The position numbers and the translations under genes were made by a program. From Adiantum capillus-veneris (Eukaryota > Streptophyta > Polypodiopsida > Polypodiales > Pteridaceae), in assembly GCA_014529385.2 (NCBI GenBank), contig CM043969.1:12732648-12796647 (forward strand): DNA of 64,000 nt, in the 5' to 3' direction. The notes beneath the pieces are model-generated. The model was not told where the DNA came from. It saw nothing but the letters and a program-made list of their open reading frames with translations, and did no database searches. Shown one piece after another: positions 44,494-55,122 of the stretch. How positions within the stretch are numbered: the first letter of the stretch is position 1; every line of letters begins with the position of its first letter.

Positions 44494-44585
44494 GTCATCA
44501 ACCCTGAGAGAGAGAGAGAGAGAGAGAGCATGCATATCCATGCAAGGTAGCTTTTCCCCTTCTCCATAGCTCCCCTCTACTTTGA

Positions 44586-44597
44586 GCTCTAATACCA
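44586..44597 (-). promoter_or_regulatory. PBS-like site, tRNA-Met type
   Basis: The minus strand reads TGGTATTAGAGC, one base from the initiator tRNA-Met PBS. It sits about 9 bases inside the short LTR-like sequence at 44607-44738. Confidence 0.6.
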
Positions 44598-44606
44598 ATC
44601 TTAGAC

Positions 44607-44738
44607 TGCGGTGACTCCAACACGCAACTCTCCACCCAACCTCACCATATATAGGCCCCTAGCCTACTAAATATGGCACCCCTTGATCGCATGTGAGTCT
44701 TGGCCCTAGGCCTGCCCGGTCTTACCCTCGGCCTAACA
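44607..44738 (-). repeat. Short LTR-like sequence (possible TRIM or small copia LTR)
   Basis: On the minus strand it starts TGTTAGGCCGAGGG, contains CCTATATATGG and ends CACCGCA a few bases before a PBS. The length of about 132 bp fits short LTRs of TRIM or small copia elements. It interrupts the integrase region of copia B. A partner LTR would lie left of 34406, but none was found, so the element is incomplete or the call is wrong. Confidence 0.4.
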
Positions 44739-46850
44739 TGTGTGATTTGGTATCCAACTTCTGCCTCAGGTCTTTTGGCACATGTGAGAATGCTTCACAC
44801 CCAATTATACGTAATCTATTGTAATTAGGTTGTTTGCCCATCCACATCTCTTGTAGAATATTACACTTCAATGGTGTACTAGGTGACCATTTCATCAAGT
44901 AAACAGCTTTCAATATAGCTTCCCCCCAAAAATCTTGAGGCAAAGTGGCCGTAGACAACATAGAGGTGACCCATTCTTAGATAATCGTATTCATCATTTT
45001 TGTCACACTGTTTTTAGTGGGTGTGTAAGGTGTGGTGAACTGTCTTCTAATACCTTGTTTATTGTAGAAGTCCTTGAACTTAGAGGAGATTGACTTGCCT
45101 CCATTGTTAGTTTGAAAAGCTTGAAGCTTTTTCCTTGATTGGTTTTCTATCATTGCTAAGAACTTCTAAAAGATACTAAAGACTTTGCTCTTTTGATTTA
45201 AGTGATAAACCCACACCTTCCTAGTAGAGTCATCTATGAATGCTAGGAAGTATAGTGTCCCCCCTATAAACTTAATAAGCATAGGTCCGTATAAGTCACT
45301 ATGAACAAGATCTAGAGGGATTTCTAACTCCTTGTCTAAAGGTGCTAAGGTCAACCTAGTTTGTTTTCCATAAATACAGTGCTCACATAAAAAGAAATCA
45401 GAGTAGTCTAGCATGGGGATGTAACTAGAACGCTACAAAACCTTCATTCCCTTCTAACTCGTATATCAAAGCCGGCTATGCCACAACTCTATAGACAGAA
45501 TCTCGACTACACAAAAATAATTCTCTTTCACTGAAGAGACATAGAGTGAATACAATGAGCCAGATTTTTTGCCTTTAAGCATGAATGTGTTTCCTTTCTT
45601 GATTATCTAAGAACCATGTGCAAAAAGAGTAGTGCAACCCAAAGCATCTAATTGCTTGACAAACATCAAAATTTTTTGTCAATTTGGACACATGTCTGAC
45701 ATTTTGTAGCATAAACTCGGTGACATTATACATACAAAGTTTTATGGCACTAATACTGCATATATCAAGATCATAAGAATTACATAGCTTCACTATACCT
45801 TGTGTATCAGTTTATGTGGAGACCCACTCCTTATTATGAGGAGTCACATGAAAGCTAGCATGTGAATCCACTATCCAATTTTGGGCATGACACTTGTCAA
45901 TAGCTAACAATGCATCATGACTTAAATCTGAGGTGAAGATTAACACATATGATGGATTCATCACATCAGCAACAATCTCAATAGCAAGAGACTCAACAAA
46001 ATTAAGTTCTTCTATCTTCACACTTCTCTTAGGTGTGTCACACTTTGATTTTTCTTTGCCCTTTTCCTGCTATAATGCACGAAAATCCTTCTTCACGTCT
46101 CTTTTTATGATAATGATAACGTTCAACATCTTTTATGTCTCTTCCACAAATCTTCCTATGATTATTCTTGCAATCGTGAGAATGACTGCGACTATGACCA
46201 CACTTGCCTTGTCACAACGGCCACTAGCCATAACGCATCACCATGCCCACTCGCATCAAGAGATTAACATCTAATCTTCTCAATGAGTAACACACTAGTA
46301 ATGTCATTGAAAACTAGTTTCTCACCAAGTACTGAGTTACTTATGGTTGTATTAATGTATCCCATGATGATGGCAATGAACATAGCAGCAAGATGGCCCT
46401 CATCTCATCATCATAGTTAAGACCTAGCTCTAGAAGTAAGCTACAAAAAACATTGTTGAACTCATTCAAATGAGAGCTAACACTACTACCTTCTTTCCTG
46501 TTCATGCACATAAGTTTCTTCATGAAAAAAACTTGTTCGAGACACTTTTACCATTCCATGTTGCATATAAGACATCCCAAAAATCTTTTGGATTTGTCTT
46601 ATCCATAATTGGAAGTAAATGAATTCACCAAAGTGCAGGTGAATGGTCACCATAGAATGCTCATTTAGATCTTGCCATTCATCATCAATGTATGCATTCT
46701 CTTTTCTCTCATGCAATGGTGCTATCTAACCCTTATTTATCAACACACTGTGCATACCCTTCTTTCAGATTTCAAAGTTTGTGCCATCGAACTTTTTAAT
46801 GTAGTACTCAACCTTGTCCAAAGTAAAACTAGCATCCAATTTTCATAAGA
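44739..46850 (-). pseudogene. Copia B gag, protease and integrase remnants
   Basis: The gag signature H-L-H-F-G-E and C-S-L-P-S-S-W-D lie in pieces (46716-46341). The knuckle region near 46150 is unreadable. The protease has N-W-I-V-D-S-H-A-S-F (45930-45900), where the catalytic Gly is His. GAG-pre-integrase and the integrase N-terminus are at 45414-45166 with L-V-H-S-D-L-Y-G-P. The later integrase is at 44961-44740 (P-Q-D-F-W-G-E-A). Stops and frame changes occur every few hundred bases. It is much older than copia A. Confidence 0.75.
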
Positions 46851-47569
46851 ATGTGACAAAAGACTTATGGAAAAAGGTCTAGGAGAATTTTGACAGAGTT
46901 TTCCTTGTAACAAGAGCAAAATATCAAGACAATATGCAGCAAAATCACTGTGTGAACAATCAAGTATGCCAAGAACGTGTATAGACGACTCATGGAATAA
47001 ATCTGATAGAGTATTATATGTTTGAAGATCAAAATCTTAAGCAAAACTAAACCAAAAATAGCACATAAATCAACAAAGAGTAATCAATGGGCATAAATTG
47101 GCATGAACTGCTCAAATAAACTATCGGGCCAACTTGGCATCAAAAGCACCTATACCCGCTATATTTAACCTATGGTGAGTCCACAAAAGAGGATCTCTAG
47201 CAACCTAACCCACCTCACACTAGGTAATCTATCCCTAGTGCTCCGCTTCAAAAACCCGCATGCAACGACCCTCACATAAGGTTATGCAAACTCAAAAACT
47301 AGCTACAATCTCAAAATGAGCTCTTCTAGACCAAATCTAAAAAATGGTCGGGACCGTCAAAATGGCTCCACAACATCATACGGTGGAAATATTTTAACTC
47401 AATATACATGTAACGGTAGTCACTGCTAGTGTACAAGGATTTGCACACAAGCAGGCGCCAAAAAAAGATGTAAGCAAGTCTGAACTAACCTCTCCCTGTG
47501 GGGAGTGAAAACCGCTCTCAACAGAGCAGAGTAGCACCACAAGTGCTAATCACTCATAAAATAACGCTG
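46851..47569 (-). repeat. Shared leader module, copia B copy
   Basis: Begins upstream of gag with AATTTTGACAGAGTTTTCC and continues with GACCCTCACA, GGTCGGGACCGTCAAAATG, GGCTCCACA and GCAGGCGCCAA, in the same order as copia A 19400-20080 and the Tat leader. It breaks off at 47569 where the Tat LTR starts. Confidence 0.7.
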
Positions 47570-48709
47570 TGAGCGGGATGAAAACACACAAAGCGCCTCT
47601 ATAACGACCCGACACACACTCTTGGAATGATACACACAAACACTATGGGGCACCACTCGACTTACACAACACACCTGGCCGAGATAGGAAACACACCTAT
47701 GGAGTGAGAGGAGAGAGATTATTCACTTGCCCACTCCACACAGAGACACACACACACACACACACCCAAAAAACTCAGCTCAAAAGAGGAGAATTTTGAT
47801 GTTTAGATACAATTGAGCTTGGGCCAACACCAATGGGGCAAATAGCTCACACAATATAGGTAAAATAAGCCAGATACAATCACAAACTAGAGCAGAAACT
47901 TCGCTCATAGGAGAAACTTACACAGAAAAACAGCAGGAAAAGAGTGAGGAATTTGGCAAAATAGACAGCGCCATCGCGTCCGGAACGGCCCAAAAACCCA
48001 GTCTACAATGTCAAAGTGCTCAAATCCGACCTTGGATGAGCAGTTTACGGCCAAAACAGGCTCCAAAAACACCAAAAACACACCTGCGGCTGTTCCTCCT
48101 CTCTTCTCCACGTTTTTTCTGGTCTTCTCTCAGTTTTTTCAGTTCCCACACTTAGCTTTATTAGTTGGGCACCCTTGGCCTTTTAGATGACCTCAAACGG
48201 ACCTCGAACAGGCCAAAAACTGACCTCGCAGTGCATAGTTGTCACCTTTTTGCATCATTCGCACACCTGGCACTCAGCTTTTTTCCAATAATGCATCTCA
48301 CCACCACGTGAAGTGGCCCCAAAAAGTGGTCCTAATGATGACCTTTCTGCATAAATCTCACCAGAAAAAACCCACGTTGTGTCGGTCCTCATCCGCGTGC
48401 AAATATTGACCTCGTTCGCCCTCCTGACGCCACTAGATGCCATTTGACGCACCTACTGACATCACGTCGTCGGCCCGCGGATAGCTTCCTTGAGAATTTT
48501 TATGTGCTACCAACTTCACTTTATTGTAGAAAAAACACACTGGTACTAGTATCGGTGAAAATCGATGCACTATGTACATGCTGTCCTACCTGTACACATG
48601 TGGGCCCCACGTAACCACCTGGCTCTGGAAAATGGGCAATTCTTCATTTGATGCACCATGCATGTATATGTACATATGGGCAATCCCTTGCTCCAAAAAA
48701 CTCCTGACA
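47570..48709 (-). repeat. Tat element, 3' LTR
   Basis: 1,140 bp. The element strand begins TGTCAGGAG at 48709 and ends CCGCTCA at 47570 (two more bases, CA, are also shared with the other LTR). It matches 55123-56275 with scattered differences. It contains a (CA)n run at about 47746-47765. Confidence 0.92.
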
Positions 48710-48731
48710 TAATTTGCCCATCCCCTAGCCT
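48710..48731 (-). promoter_or_regulatory. Polypurine tract, Tat element
   Basis: The element strand reads GGCTAGGGGATGGG followed by a short AT-rich spacer, then the LTR start. It is a plausible PPT. Confidence 0.6.
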
Positions 48732-48831
48732 GCTAGATCATTCATGATCAGCAGCAGCAAAAAGAGATATGAGACTCGCCGCATCACAGGTCTCCTCATC
48801 CTTCACCAACATTGCTTGCTCCACAGACAGC

Positions 48832-51294
48832 TCATCTTGCTCCACCAAATTTAAGACGCAATCCATTTACCCTTGACTTATGTAGAACACCATCCAGGTT
48901 AGCCAGCTGATATGTGCCATTTGGAAAACACTCCACTACCTTGAAAGGGCCTTCCCACTTAATTTGAAACTTCTTTTGGAAGGTGTTGTCCAGCTTACTA
49001 TTGTAGCGCAAAACCAAGTCATGTTTCTTGATACCCTTACTTTTAACCTTTTCATTTATCTTTGTCAAAGCCTTATCCTGCATCTGCCCATAATGCTCCA
49101 ATGCGCTCATCCTATCCAACTGGACCTCTTGTAACTGCAAGAGCCTCTCTTTGAATGCATCACTAGGCGGCCCAAGCAACTTCTCTAACATCTTGACCGC
49201 AGGCAACTCTACCTCCACAGGCAATAGTGCTTCCTTTCCATACACCAAATGAAATGGAGTAAACCCTGTACCTATCTTCACCGAAGTACGGTAAGCCCAT
49301 AATGCACTAGGCAATTCTAAATCCCAATTCTTTCCTTGGTGCTCTGTCACTTTAGAAAGAATTTGTACCAACTCACCATTGAATCTTTCATTTAAGCCAT
49401 TACACTGCGGGTAATAAGGAGTGGTATGCTGGTGCCTAATCTTCATCTTTGTGCATAAGAAGTCTAGTAGTTTAGCTCTAAATCCTGGCCCCTTATCTAA
49501 AAGTAGCTCTAATGGCACCCCAAACTTGCAACATATTTCATCATACACAAATTTTGCCACATCCTTTGCAGTGATTTGTTTTACTGCTATAGCCTCTGCC
49601 CATCTAGAGAGATAGTCCACTGCCGTCAAGATATAGCTTTTGCCCCTGCTTGTGATAGGTAACGGGCCTATTGCATCAATCCCCCACTTTTCAAACACAT
49701 CAAACGCCATAATGGTTTTTTGTAGCTCTGGCTTCAACACTCTCTTCCCAAATGCTTGACACCTATTGCAAGACCTACACCAATGGTGAACATCCTTGTG
49801 CAAACTAGGCCATACATACCCCTCTTGCAAAATCTTATGCAAGGTGATCTTTAGAGCAAAATGGCCACCACATGCGCCTTCATGATTCTCTTCCAACACT
49901 CTGTAAAGCTCCTCCCGCCAAGGTACACGTCTCAACACGAGATCAGCCCCTTTCATGTATAAGACATCACCAATCAATTTGTACCTGTATGCTCTACGCA
50001 CAAAGCCATACTTCTTAGACTTCTGAATCTCCTTTGGAATGATTCCTGTTAGTAAAAACTCCTCTTCTTGAGCCAAACTTTCCCGGCCATGATAAAGAGG
50101 TAAAGTGGTCCTCAACACAAATAGCTCCCCAATCATGCCTTGAGCTGCTTCATGTGCCTCTCCATTTAGAGCACGTTCAATGTGTCTGATACTCCATGCT
50201 TCAAACTTTTTTAACAGGCCTTTAATTCTGAAGCACATTTCCTTCAATGAGGTGTTCTTGCTCTTCCACACACCCAGCACTTGCTTCACCACTAACAAGG
50301 AATCACCTTTTATGCTCAACCTTCGAACCCCATGCTTCAAACAAATGTGTAATCCGGCTTCCAATGTAGCATATTCAGCCTCATTGTTACTATGCGCATC
50401 CAATTTGAACCCTCTCTTGCATACTAGCTTCCCCTCTGGATCATAAAGTGCTATACCCCCTGAAGCTGCATCATGGCTCTTTCTGTATGAACCATCAAAG
50501 AACAACACACGTGCATTGCTGATCTGTGGCACTTCTTCAACTACCTTTCTCACCACCTCTTCCTTAACAATAAGGGGATTCTCCTTGTAGGTCAACAAAT
50601 CAGCTAGGGTAGCCCTTGTACTATCTTCCACTAGAAAAGAGAACTCAAACTCTTGCAGCTCAATTACCCATTTCTTCACCACATTTGACATGTTAATACC
50701 ATTAATTAACTGTGGCAAAAAGGCATAACTCGTCAAGAAAACAAAAGGCCGTGGTAGCAAGTAATGACGAAATCGTCGACAAGCAAATATTACACTGGCC
50801 ATCACTAGCTCTACTTCCGATAACTTTCTCTCCGCTACCAACTTCACTCGGCTTGCACAATACACTGGCCTCATATAATGGCTGCCCTTACCCTTTTGCA
50901 ATAGCATGGCTCCAATGGCATCATCCCCTACTGATGGATTTACATAAAAAACTTTCTCCCAATCAGGAGCCTGCATGGCTGACAACCCCCCTAACACCTC
51001 TTTCACCTCTTGAAACACTTCTTCACACTTGTCATCCCATTGCAATGGATCATGCTTTGCCACTTGCTGTAATGGATAAAGAAGCTGCGAAGACAATGGA
51101 ATAAACCTTGCCATGTACTTCACTTTGTGTATAAAGGTTGCCAAGTGCTTCGTACTCGTAGGTGATGGAAGAAGAATAATAGACTTAACCTTGTTTGGAT
51201 CAGCCTCAATGCCATTTCTGACACCATATGGCCCAATAACTTCACCCTTGGCTGTGCTAGATGACATTTCTTTGGATTTAGTTGTCCTCCACAT
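48832..51294 (-). CDS. Tat polyprotein: end of RT, RNase H, second RNase H, integrase
   Basis: 820 open codons. The RT thumb begins near residue 22. The ordinary gypsy RNase H (about 112-232) looks inactive: the first Asp is Asn119 (F-Y-V-N-P-S) and the T-D-H motif is T-S-Y (188-190). The second RNase H (262-390) keeps D267 (F-F-D-G-S), E305 (N-N-E-A-E-Y) and D331 (G-D-S-L-L), with His381 where the last acidic residue is common. Integrase follows with a HHCC zinc region (H478, H486, C509, C512), the triad D540, D600 and E636 with 35-residue spacing, and a C-terminal K-W-E-G-P-F motif. There is no chromodomain. The Met start is artificial because the true polyprotein begins in gag. Confidence 0.93.
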   Translation of the reverse strand: MWRTTKSKEMSSSTAKGEVIGPYGVRNGIEADPNKVKSIILLPSPTSTKHLATFIHKVKYMARFIPLSSQLLYPLQQVAKHDPLQWDDKCEEVFQEVKEVLGGLSAMQAPDWEKVFYVNPSVGDDAIGAMLLQKGKGSHYMRPVYCASRVKLVAERKLSEVELVMASVIFACRRFRHYLLPRPFVFLTSYAFLPQLINGINMSNVVKKWVIELQEFEFSFLVEDSTRATLADLLTYKENPLIVKEEVVRKVVEEVPQISNARVLFFDGSYRKSHDAASGGIALYDPEGKLVCKRGFKLDAHSNNEAEYATLEAGLHICLKHGVRRLSIKGDSLLVVKQVLGVWKSKNTSLKEMCFRIKGLLKKFEAWSIRHIERALNGEAHEAAQGMIGELFVLRTTLPLYHGRESLAQEEEFLLTGIIPKEIQKSKKYGFVRRAYRYKLIGDVLYMKGADLVLRRVPWREELYRVLEENHEGACGGHFALKITLHKILQEGYVWPSLHKDVHHWCRSCNRCQAFGKRVLKPELQKTIMAFDVFEKWGIDAIGPLPITSRGKSYILTAVDYLSRWAEAIAVKQITAKDVAKFVYDEICCKFGVPLELLLDKGPGFRAKLLDFLCTKMKIRHQHTTPYYPQCNGLNERFNGELVQILSKVTEHQGKNWDLELPSALWAYRTSVKIGTGFTPFHLVYGKEALLPVEVELPAVKMLEKLLGPPSDAFKERLLQLQEVQLDRMSALEHYGQMQDKALTKINEKVKSKGIKKHDLVLRYNSKLDNTFQKKFQIKWEGPFKVVECFPNGTYQLANLDGVLHKSRVNGLRLKFGGAR

Positions 51295-52187
51295 TCATCA
51301 TATCGAGCCAATACCATCTGCAGCTTTTCATGGTGATCAGCTCTACTGCTATAGACACAGAAGTCATCCATAAAAGCTTTAACACAACTACCAATGAATG
51401 GTTCCAACACCCAATTTGCTCTCTCTTGATAGAAGGAAGGTCCATTTGACAACCCAAATGGCAATACTGTGTAGCAATAGCAGCCCCATGGCGTAATAAA
51501 AGTTGTCTTTGTGCGGTCTTTAAGAGCAATCTTCAATTGAAAATAGCCTGAAAAACCATCACACACACTGTACCTCTCATAACCTGCCACTGAATCCAAG
51601 ATCTGATCGATGAATGGAAGAGGATATGGGTTCTTCTTAGTGGCTGCGTTTAAGGGTTTAAAATCCACACAAATTCTCCACTTCCCATCCTTCTTTGGAC
51701 TGACTACAACTGGACTCACCCATTCTGTGGTCTCCACTGGAACTATGAACCCTGCCTTCAATAACTTGTCCACCTCTACCCGCAAGGCTTCCATTTGCTC
51801 TTGACACATCCTTCTTAGCCTTTGCCGCACTGGCTTAGCACCTTCTTTCAGCTCTATATGCATCTCTTCACCCTTGAACCCTCTGATCTCTTCATATGAA
51901 GTAATGAACAAATCAGGAAAACTAGCCAGCATATGCAAAAATATATCCTTCTCCATAGCTGAGAGGTCTCCACTAATCATTTGCGTCATTAATTCCTGCT
52001 TCTTTGACAACTCAACTTTGGTTTGCATCAGCCCTTCAATCACTTCATAAGGCCCTTCACTTTCATCTTCAACTTCCTTCGCAAATGCGCCTAAACCACA
52101 CTCCTGGATTTCTTTATCCATCAAAAGAAATGCAACATCAGCATCCTCATCACTGCTGGTAGTGCTATCACAGTCCTCATCTGTCAC
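51120..52187 (-). CDS. Tat reverse transcriptase
   Basis: 355 open codons. Residues 120-280 hold the RT fingers and palm: R-Q-R-L-R-R-M, W-V-S-P-V-V-V-S-P-K-K-D-G-K-W-R-I-C-V-D-F, V-C-D-G-F-S-G-Y (D210), L-P-F-G-L-S-N-G-P and F-M-D-D-F-C-V-Y-S (D274, D275). All catalytic aspartates are present. Near 51230 the homologous frame switches to that of the next open frame, which is why the two overlap in coordinates. The last 40 or so residues here are out of frame. The acidic N-terminal 50 residues are linker. Confidence 0.92.
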   Translation of the reverse strand: MTDEDCDSTTSSDEDADVAFLLMDKEIQECGLGAFAKEVEDESEGPYEVIEGLMQTKVELSKKQELMTQMISGDLSAMEKDIFLHMLASFPDLFITSYEEIRGFKGEEMHIELKEGAKPVRQRLRRMCQEQMEALRVEVDKLLKAGFIVPVETTEWVSPVVVSPKKDGKWRICVDFKPLNAATKKNPYPLPFIDQILDSVAGYERYSVCDGFSGYFQLKIALKDRTKTTFITPWGCYCYTVLPFGLSNGPSFYQERANWVLEPFIGSCVKAFMDDFCVYSSRADHHEKLQMVLARYDECGGQLNPKKCHLAQPRVKLLGHMVSEMALRLIQTRLSLLFFFHHLRVRSTWQPLYTK

Positions 52188-53012
52188 CGTGGAAGAGTCT
52201 TCATCACTAGACTCATCCTCATCTTCATAAGCTCCTCTAATCGTTTCCTTGTGTCCATATTATAAGCTTCTTGGTACCTGTCTTTCCATAGAGGCTAATC
52301 GTACCATGTCGCCAATCTTGAACAGCTCTCACTGCACGTAACATGGTCTGCTCAATATATTAGGATATGCTCCCACCCTGCTGGCATCACATGAAAATCA
52401 ACCACTGCCCTTGCACCCATATGCCTCCACTTCTAAGCTCTTTACAACACCCAAACATTTTGCTTTCTGATGGTTTGCCAATCTGATCCGGAAACCTGAC
52501 ACCCCAGCCACTGTGAGACCCATCTTCTCAACGCATGAGTGTGTTATGACGCATATTTGGGCTCCGCCATCCACATAACCTTGTCCCAAATTTTTCCTTT
52601 TATGCCACACATCTACTATTGGACAAATGTCTGGTAGCTCATCCATTGCCAACACCTTTACTGAACCTCTCTCTGGCTCTTTCTCCATTGGGTTAACCAT
52701 CCTCTTCCACTATCGCTTTAGCTTAGGCACCATCTCTATAAGCTGCCCAAAAGTAACATCTGCCTCCTGCTCGTCAGATCCTCCCTCAAGTCATAGCTTA
52801 ATTGCCCATCCCCTAGTGGAAAAACTGAAACATGAAACTTTCGACGAGCTCTCCTTTCCTCTTGGCCTTGACATCCTCGCCTTCATGGCTCTTTCCTTCT
52901 TCTTTACTAGGACCTGGGGCACTTCTTCCTTGCTTTTCCTCTGTGGTCCTCTTCCCAATAGGCACCACTAATGTATCCTCTAGCTTTGATGCCTTCTCCA
53001 AAGTGACTACAC
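52188..53012 (-). pseudogene. Tat protease region (broken)
   Basis: The open part 52700-52398 has G-Y-V-D-G-G-A-Q-I-C-V-I-T, a retropepsin active site in which the usual D-T-G is D-G-G, as in many Tat/Athila proteins. The end of the protease and the linker to RT have stops between 52398 and 52188. The stretch 53019-52813, Lys/Glu-rich, is the gag-protease linker in another frame. Confidence 0.75.
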
Positions 53013-54118
53013 TTAGCACTTTTGTCTTTCCTTTTCCTCCTGGGTCAGTCCACTGGTTCCTTCGTCTCCCTTAATTTCGATGCCATAATCATTTGACCTA
53101 GTTAGCACCTGTCTTGGCAATGGATACATGTCTCCCCCCATCCTTGGTGGCTTATCACATTGCGGGCTGATGTGACCCAACTCTCCACAATTATAACATG
53201 TGGGCGTCTGCCTCCAAAACCTACCATTGCTTTGTCCAACACCATTCCTAGGCCTTTCTTCACCTCCTGGCTGATTTGCAAACCGCCCTCGACCTTGATT
53301 ATTTCCCACTTGACCTAGCATGTTTAGGCTGAGATTCTTCATCAAATCTACCATTTGCCTCATGTCTTGCCTTAGGCCATCATCTTGCACATCTGTAGTG
53401 ACCACTGCTGGCATAACCTGAGTAGTAACAGGAACCACTGGTTCATGATGAACCCCTGACATACGACCTTGTAAAGAGTCCATAGGCTGAAATTCAGACC
53501 TCATTGGCAAAGACTCCACCCCTAATTGGCTCATTTTCCTCAGCTTCCACTCTTTGTTCCTTGCTACCTCTAGTGCATCCTCATATGTCCTAGGCTTCTT
53601 TAGCTCCACTCTCCAACGTATATTCTCCCAAAGACCAGCCAAAAACCTGTCCTTCTTCATCATGTCAGGCGGGGGTACCTGTGGTGCTAAAGCCTTGCAC
53701 ATTCGCTCCCATGCCAATGAAAACTTACGTATGTACGCATCTACTTGCTCACCTTCCTTCTGCACCAAACCTTGTACTTCTTGCCACACTTTGTCAGGAT
53801 CTTCTATCTTCACAAACTCCACTTCCAACCCATGTCGTAGATTGTCCCAACTCAACCTTACAGGTGGATCATCCACACACAGCTCCTCTTCAAATGCTTT
53901 AGACCAAACTCGTGCATCACTCTTCAAACAAATTTGAGAAGGCGTAACATCTGCGCAGGGTCATGAATCTGGTTGCTAATGCAGGCAACCTCCATCTTTT
54001 CCAGAAAGTCCTCCACATCTTCATCACTTCTTCCATGAAACTCCGGATAAGAGAAAGCCATGGCTACCCAAGTTACAATGCTTTGAGAACCCCTTTGAAC
54101 ACACGTGCAAGAACCCAA
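53013..54118 (-). pseudogene. Tat gag (one frameshift)
   Basis: The N-terminal part is 54118-53924 with F-H-G-R-S-D-E-D-V-E-D-F-L. The rest continues in another frame to 53013: D-A-R-V-W-S-K-A-F-E-E-E-L, F-L-A-G-L-W-E-N-I-R, and a CCHC knuckle C-Y-N-C-G-E-L-G-H-I-S-P-Q-C near 53200. The frame switch sits near 53930 (A-A-A-T-T-T-G-T-T-T-G) and fits loss of one base. The gag domain is of the retrotrans_gag type common to plant gypsy elements. Codon 53927 is TTG, so the second piece has no true start of its own. Confidence 0.88.
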
Positions 54119-55097
54119 AACTTTTCACTACCCAATCCCCAGAAACTTCAATGGAGCTCAACTTTAGATAAGGACAAACACATGCACATCAAATGAGTTT
54201 TCATAGTTGATCATCGGAATGACAAACAGGCAAAGGACATTCCAGGATCTCTCTCAATCTTCTTGGCCAAACATAAAGACTATGCGCTGCTGGAAAAAGA
54301 TCTTCCTGGACACATGAACATTAATCTGAATTCTTTGAGTAAAAGGAAAGGAGTGAAATGAGGGCCATTTTGATCATCCATTAAAGCCAACCATGAAGCT
54401 CCCAAGAAGGCACACCCGACTCAACCTCTGATTTTGCCAAAATTTCAGCAGCATAACAGCATAAATGGCTCAAAATACCAAAAAACCAGCCATCATAACT
54501 TGGGAAAATTTCGACAGAGTTTCCCCAGAAGTAGAGCAGTAGGAACCCAAAATATAGACTGTCTATGTATGCATAAACTGTCAACAATAGAACCCGAGCA
54601 TCAAGTACGACTCACTAGTACATAGCCTATGGCGAGGTCACAAAAAGGGTGCTCCAGCTACCTGTATCACCAAAAGGATCTCTACATTTGAGAATCCCCC
54701 AGCTCAATAAAAACCTCACGCTATCGACCCTCACACGAAGGCTAATGCAAATCGCATATAGTCAAGTCTCAGAAATGACTATCTTCCAGACCAAGTCTCA
54801 AAATGGCTGGGACTGCCAAATACAACCAAGTATGGCTCCACAAATGCGTACAATGGCAGTTTCCACAAGTAACGTACAATCCAGCAGACAATGCGCTCAA
54901 ATAGGCGCCAAGTGATGCATTCCCACAACAACTGCAAGTGACATCACTGCTAGTATATCACTGTACTCCAGCTACCTGTACCTGTGTTAATCACTTGTAC
55001 CTGTACGTGTAACCTGTAACCTGTAGTCTGCAACCTGCAACCTGTAATCCCGAATCTCGAAGCTTGAAGCTCGAAGCAGAAGGTACTCGAAGAAGAT
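54119..55097 (-). other. Tat element, 5' leader
   Basis: About 1 kb between PBS and gag. The PBS-proximal 60 bases or so include repeated ACCTGTAACCTG and CTCGAAGC words. The middle (54480-55030) is the module shared with copia A and B. The gag-proximal 350 bases are not recognised. Confidence 0.6.
54480..55030 (-). repeat. Shared leader module, Tat copy
   Basis: Aligns by eye to copia A 19400-20200: AATTTCGACAGAGTTTCCCC, CTCCAGCTACCTGTATCACC, GCTATCGACCCTCACA, AAGTCTCAGAAATGAC, TGGCTGGGACTGCCAAAT, ATGGCTCCACAAA, GCTCAAATAGGCGCCAAG and then CCTGTAACCTGTA. Many substitutions and small indels lie between, so the relationship is old. Confidence 0.75.
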
Positions 55098-55114
55098 CCT
55101 CCGTGGGGGTGCCA
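55098..55114 (-). promoter_or_regulatory. Primer binding site candidate, Tat element
   Basis: The element strand reads TGGCACCCCCACGGAGG a few bases after the 5' LTR, so the complementary primer would end in CCA as tRNAs do. I could not name the tRNA. Confidence 0.5.
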
Positions 55115-55122
55115 AAAGAATG

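Larger units (their letters stand above)
44739..47569 (-). mobile_element. Copia B: degenerate Ty1/copia fragment related to copia A
   Basis: Gag, protease and integrase remnants in order from about 46850 down to 44740, with protein similarity to copia A throughout (E-H-C-I-Y-G-K-Q-T, F-I-D-D-S-T-R-K-V-W-V-Y, F-W-G-E-A-I-L-K-A-V). RT and RNase H are missing: the left end is cut at the short LTR 44607-44738. On the right its leader is cut at 47569 by the Tat element. Confidence 0.8.

Noticed and set aside
44512-44530. GA run near the YDG insertion as a possible regulatory site
   Set aside because: Simple repeat with nothing around it that shows a function.
47905-48111. Open frame within the Tat LTR, also near 55478-55717
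   Set aside because: Duplicate only because both LTRs contain it. Frame and length are not conserved.
53013-53927. Start codon at 53927
   Set aside because: The codon is TTG, and gag homology continues upstream in another frame, so this is a frameshift and not a start.
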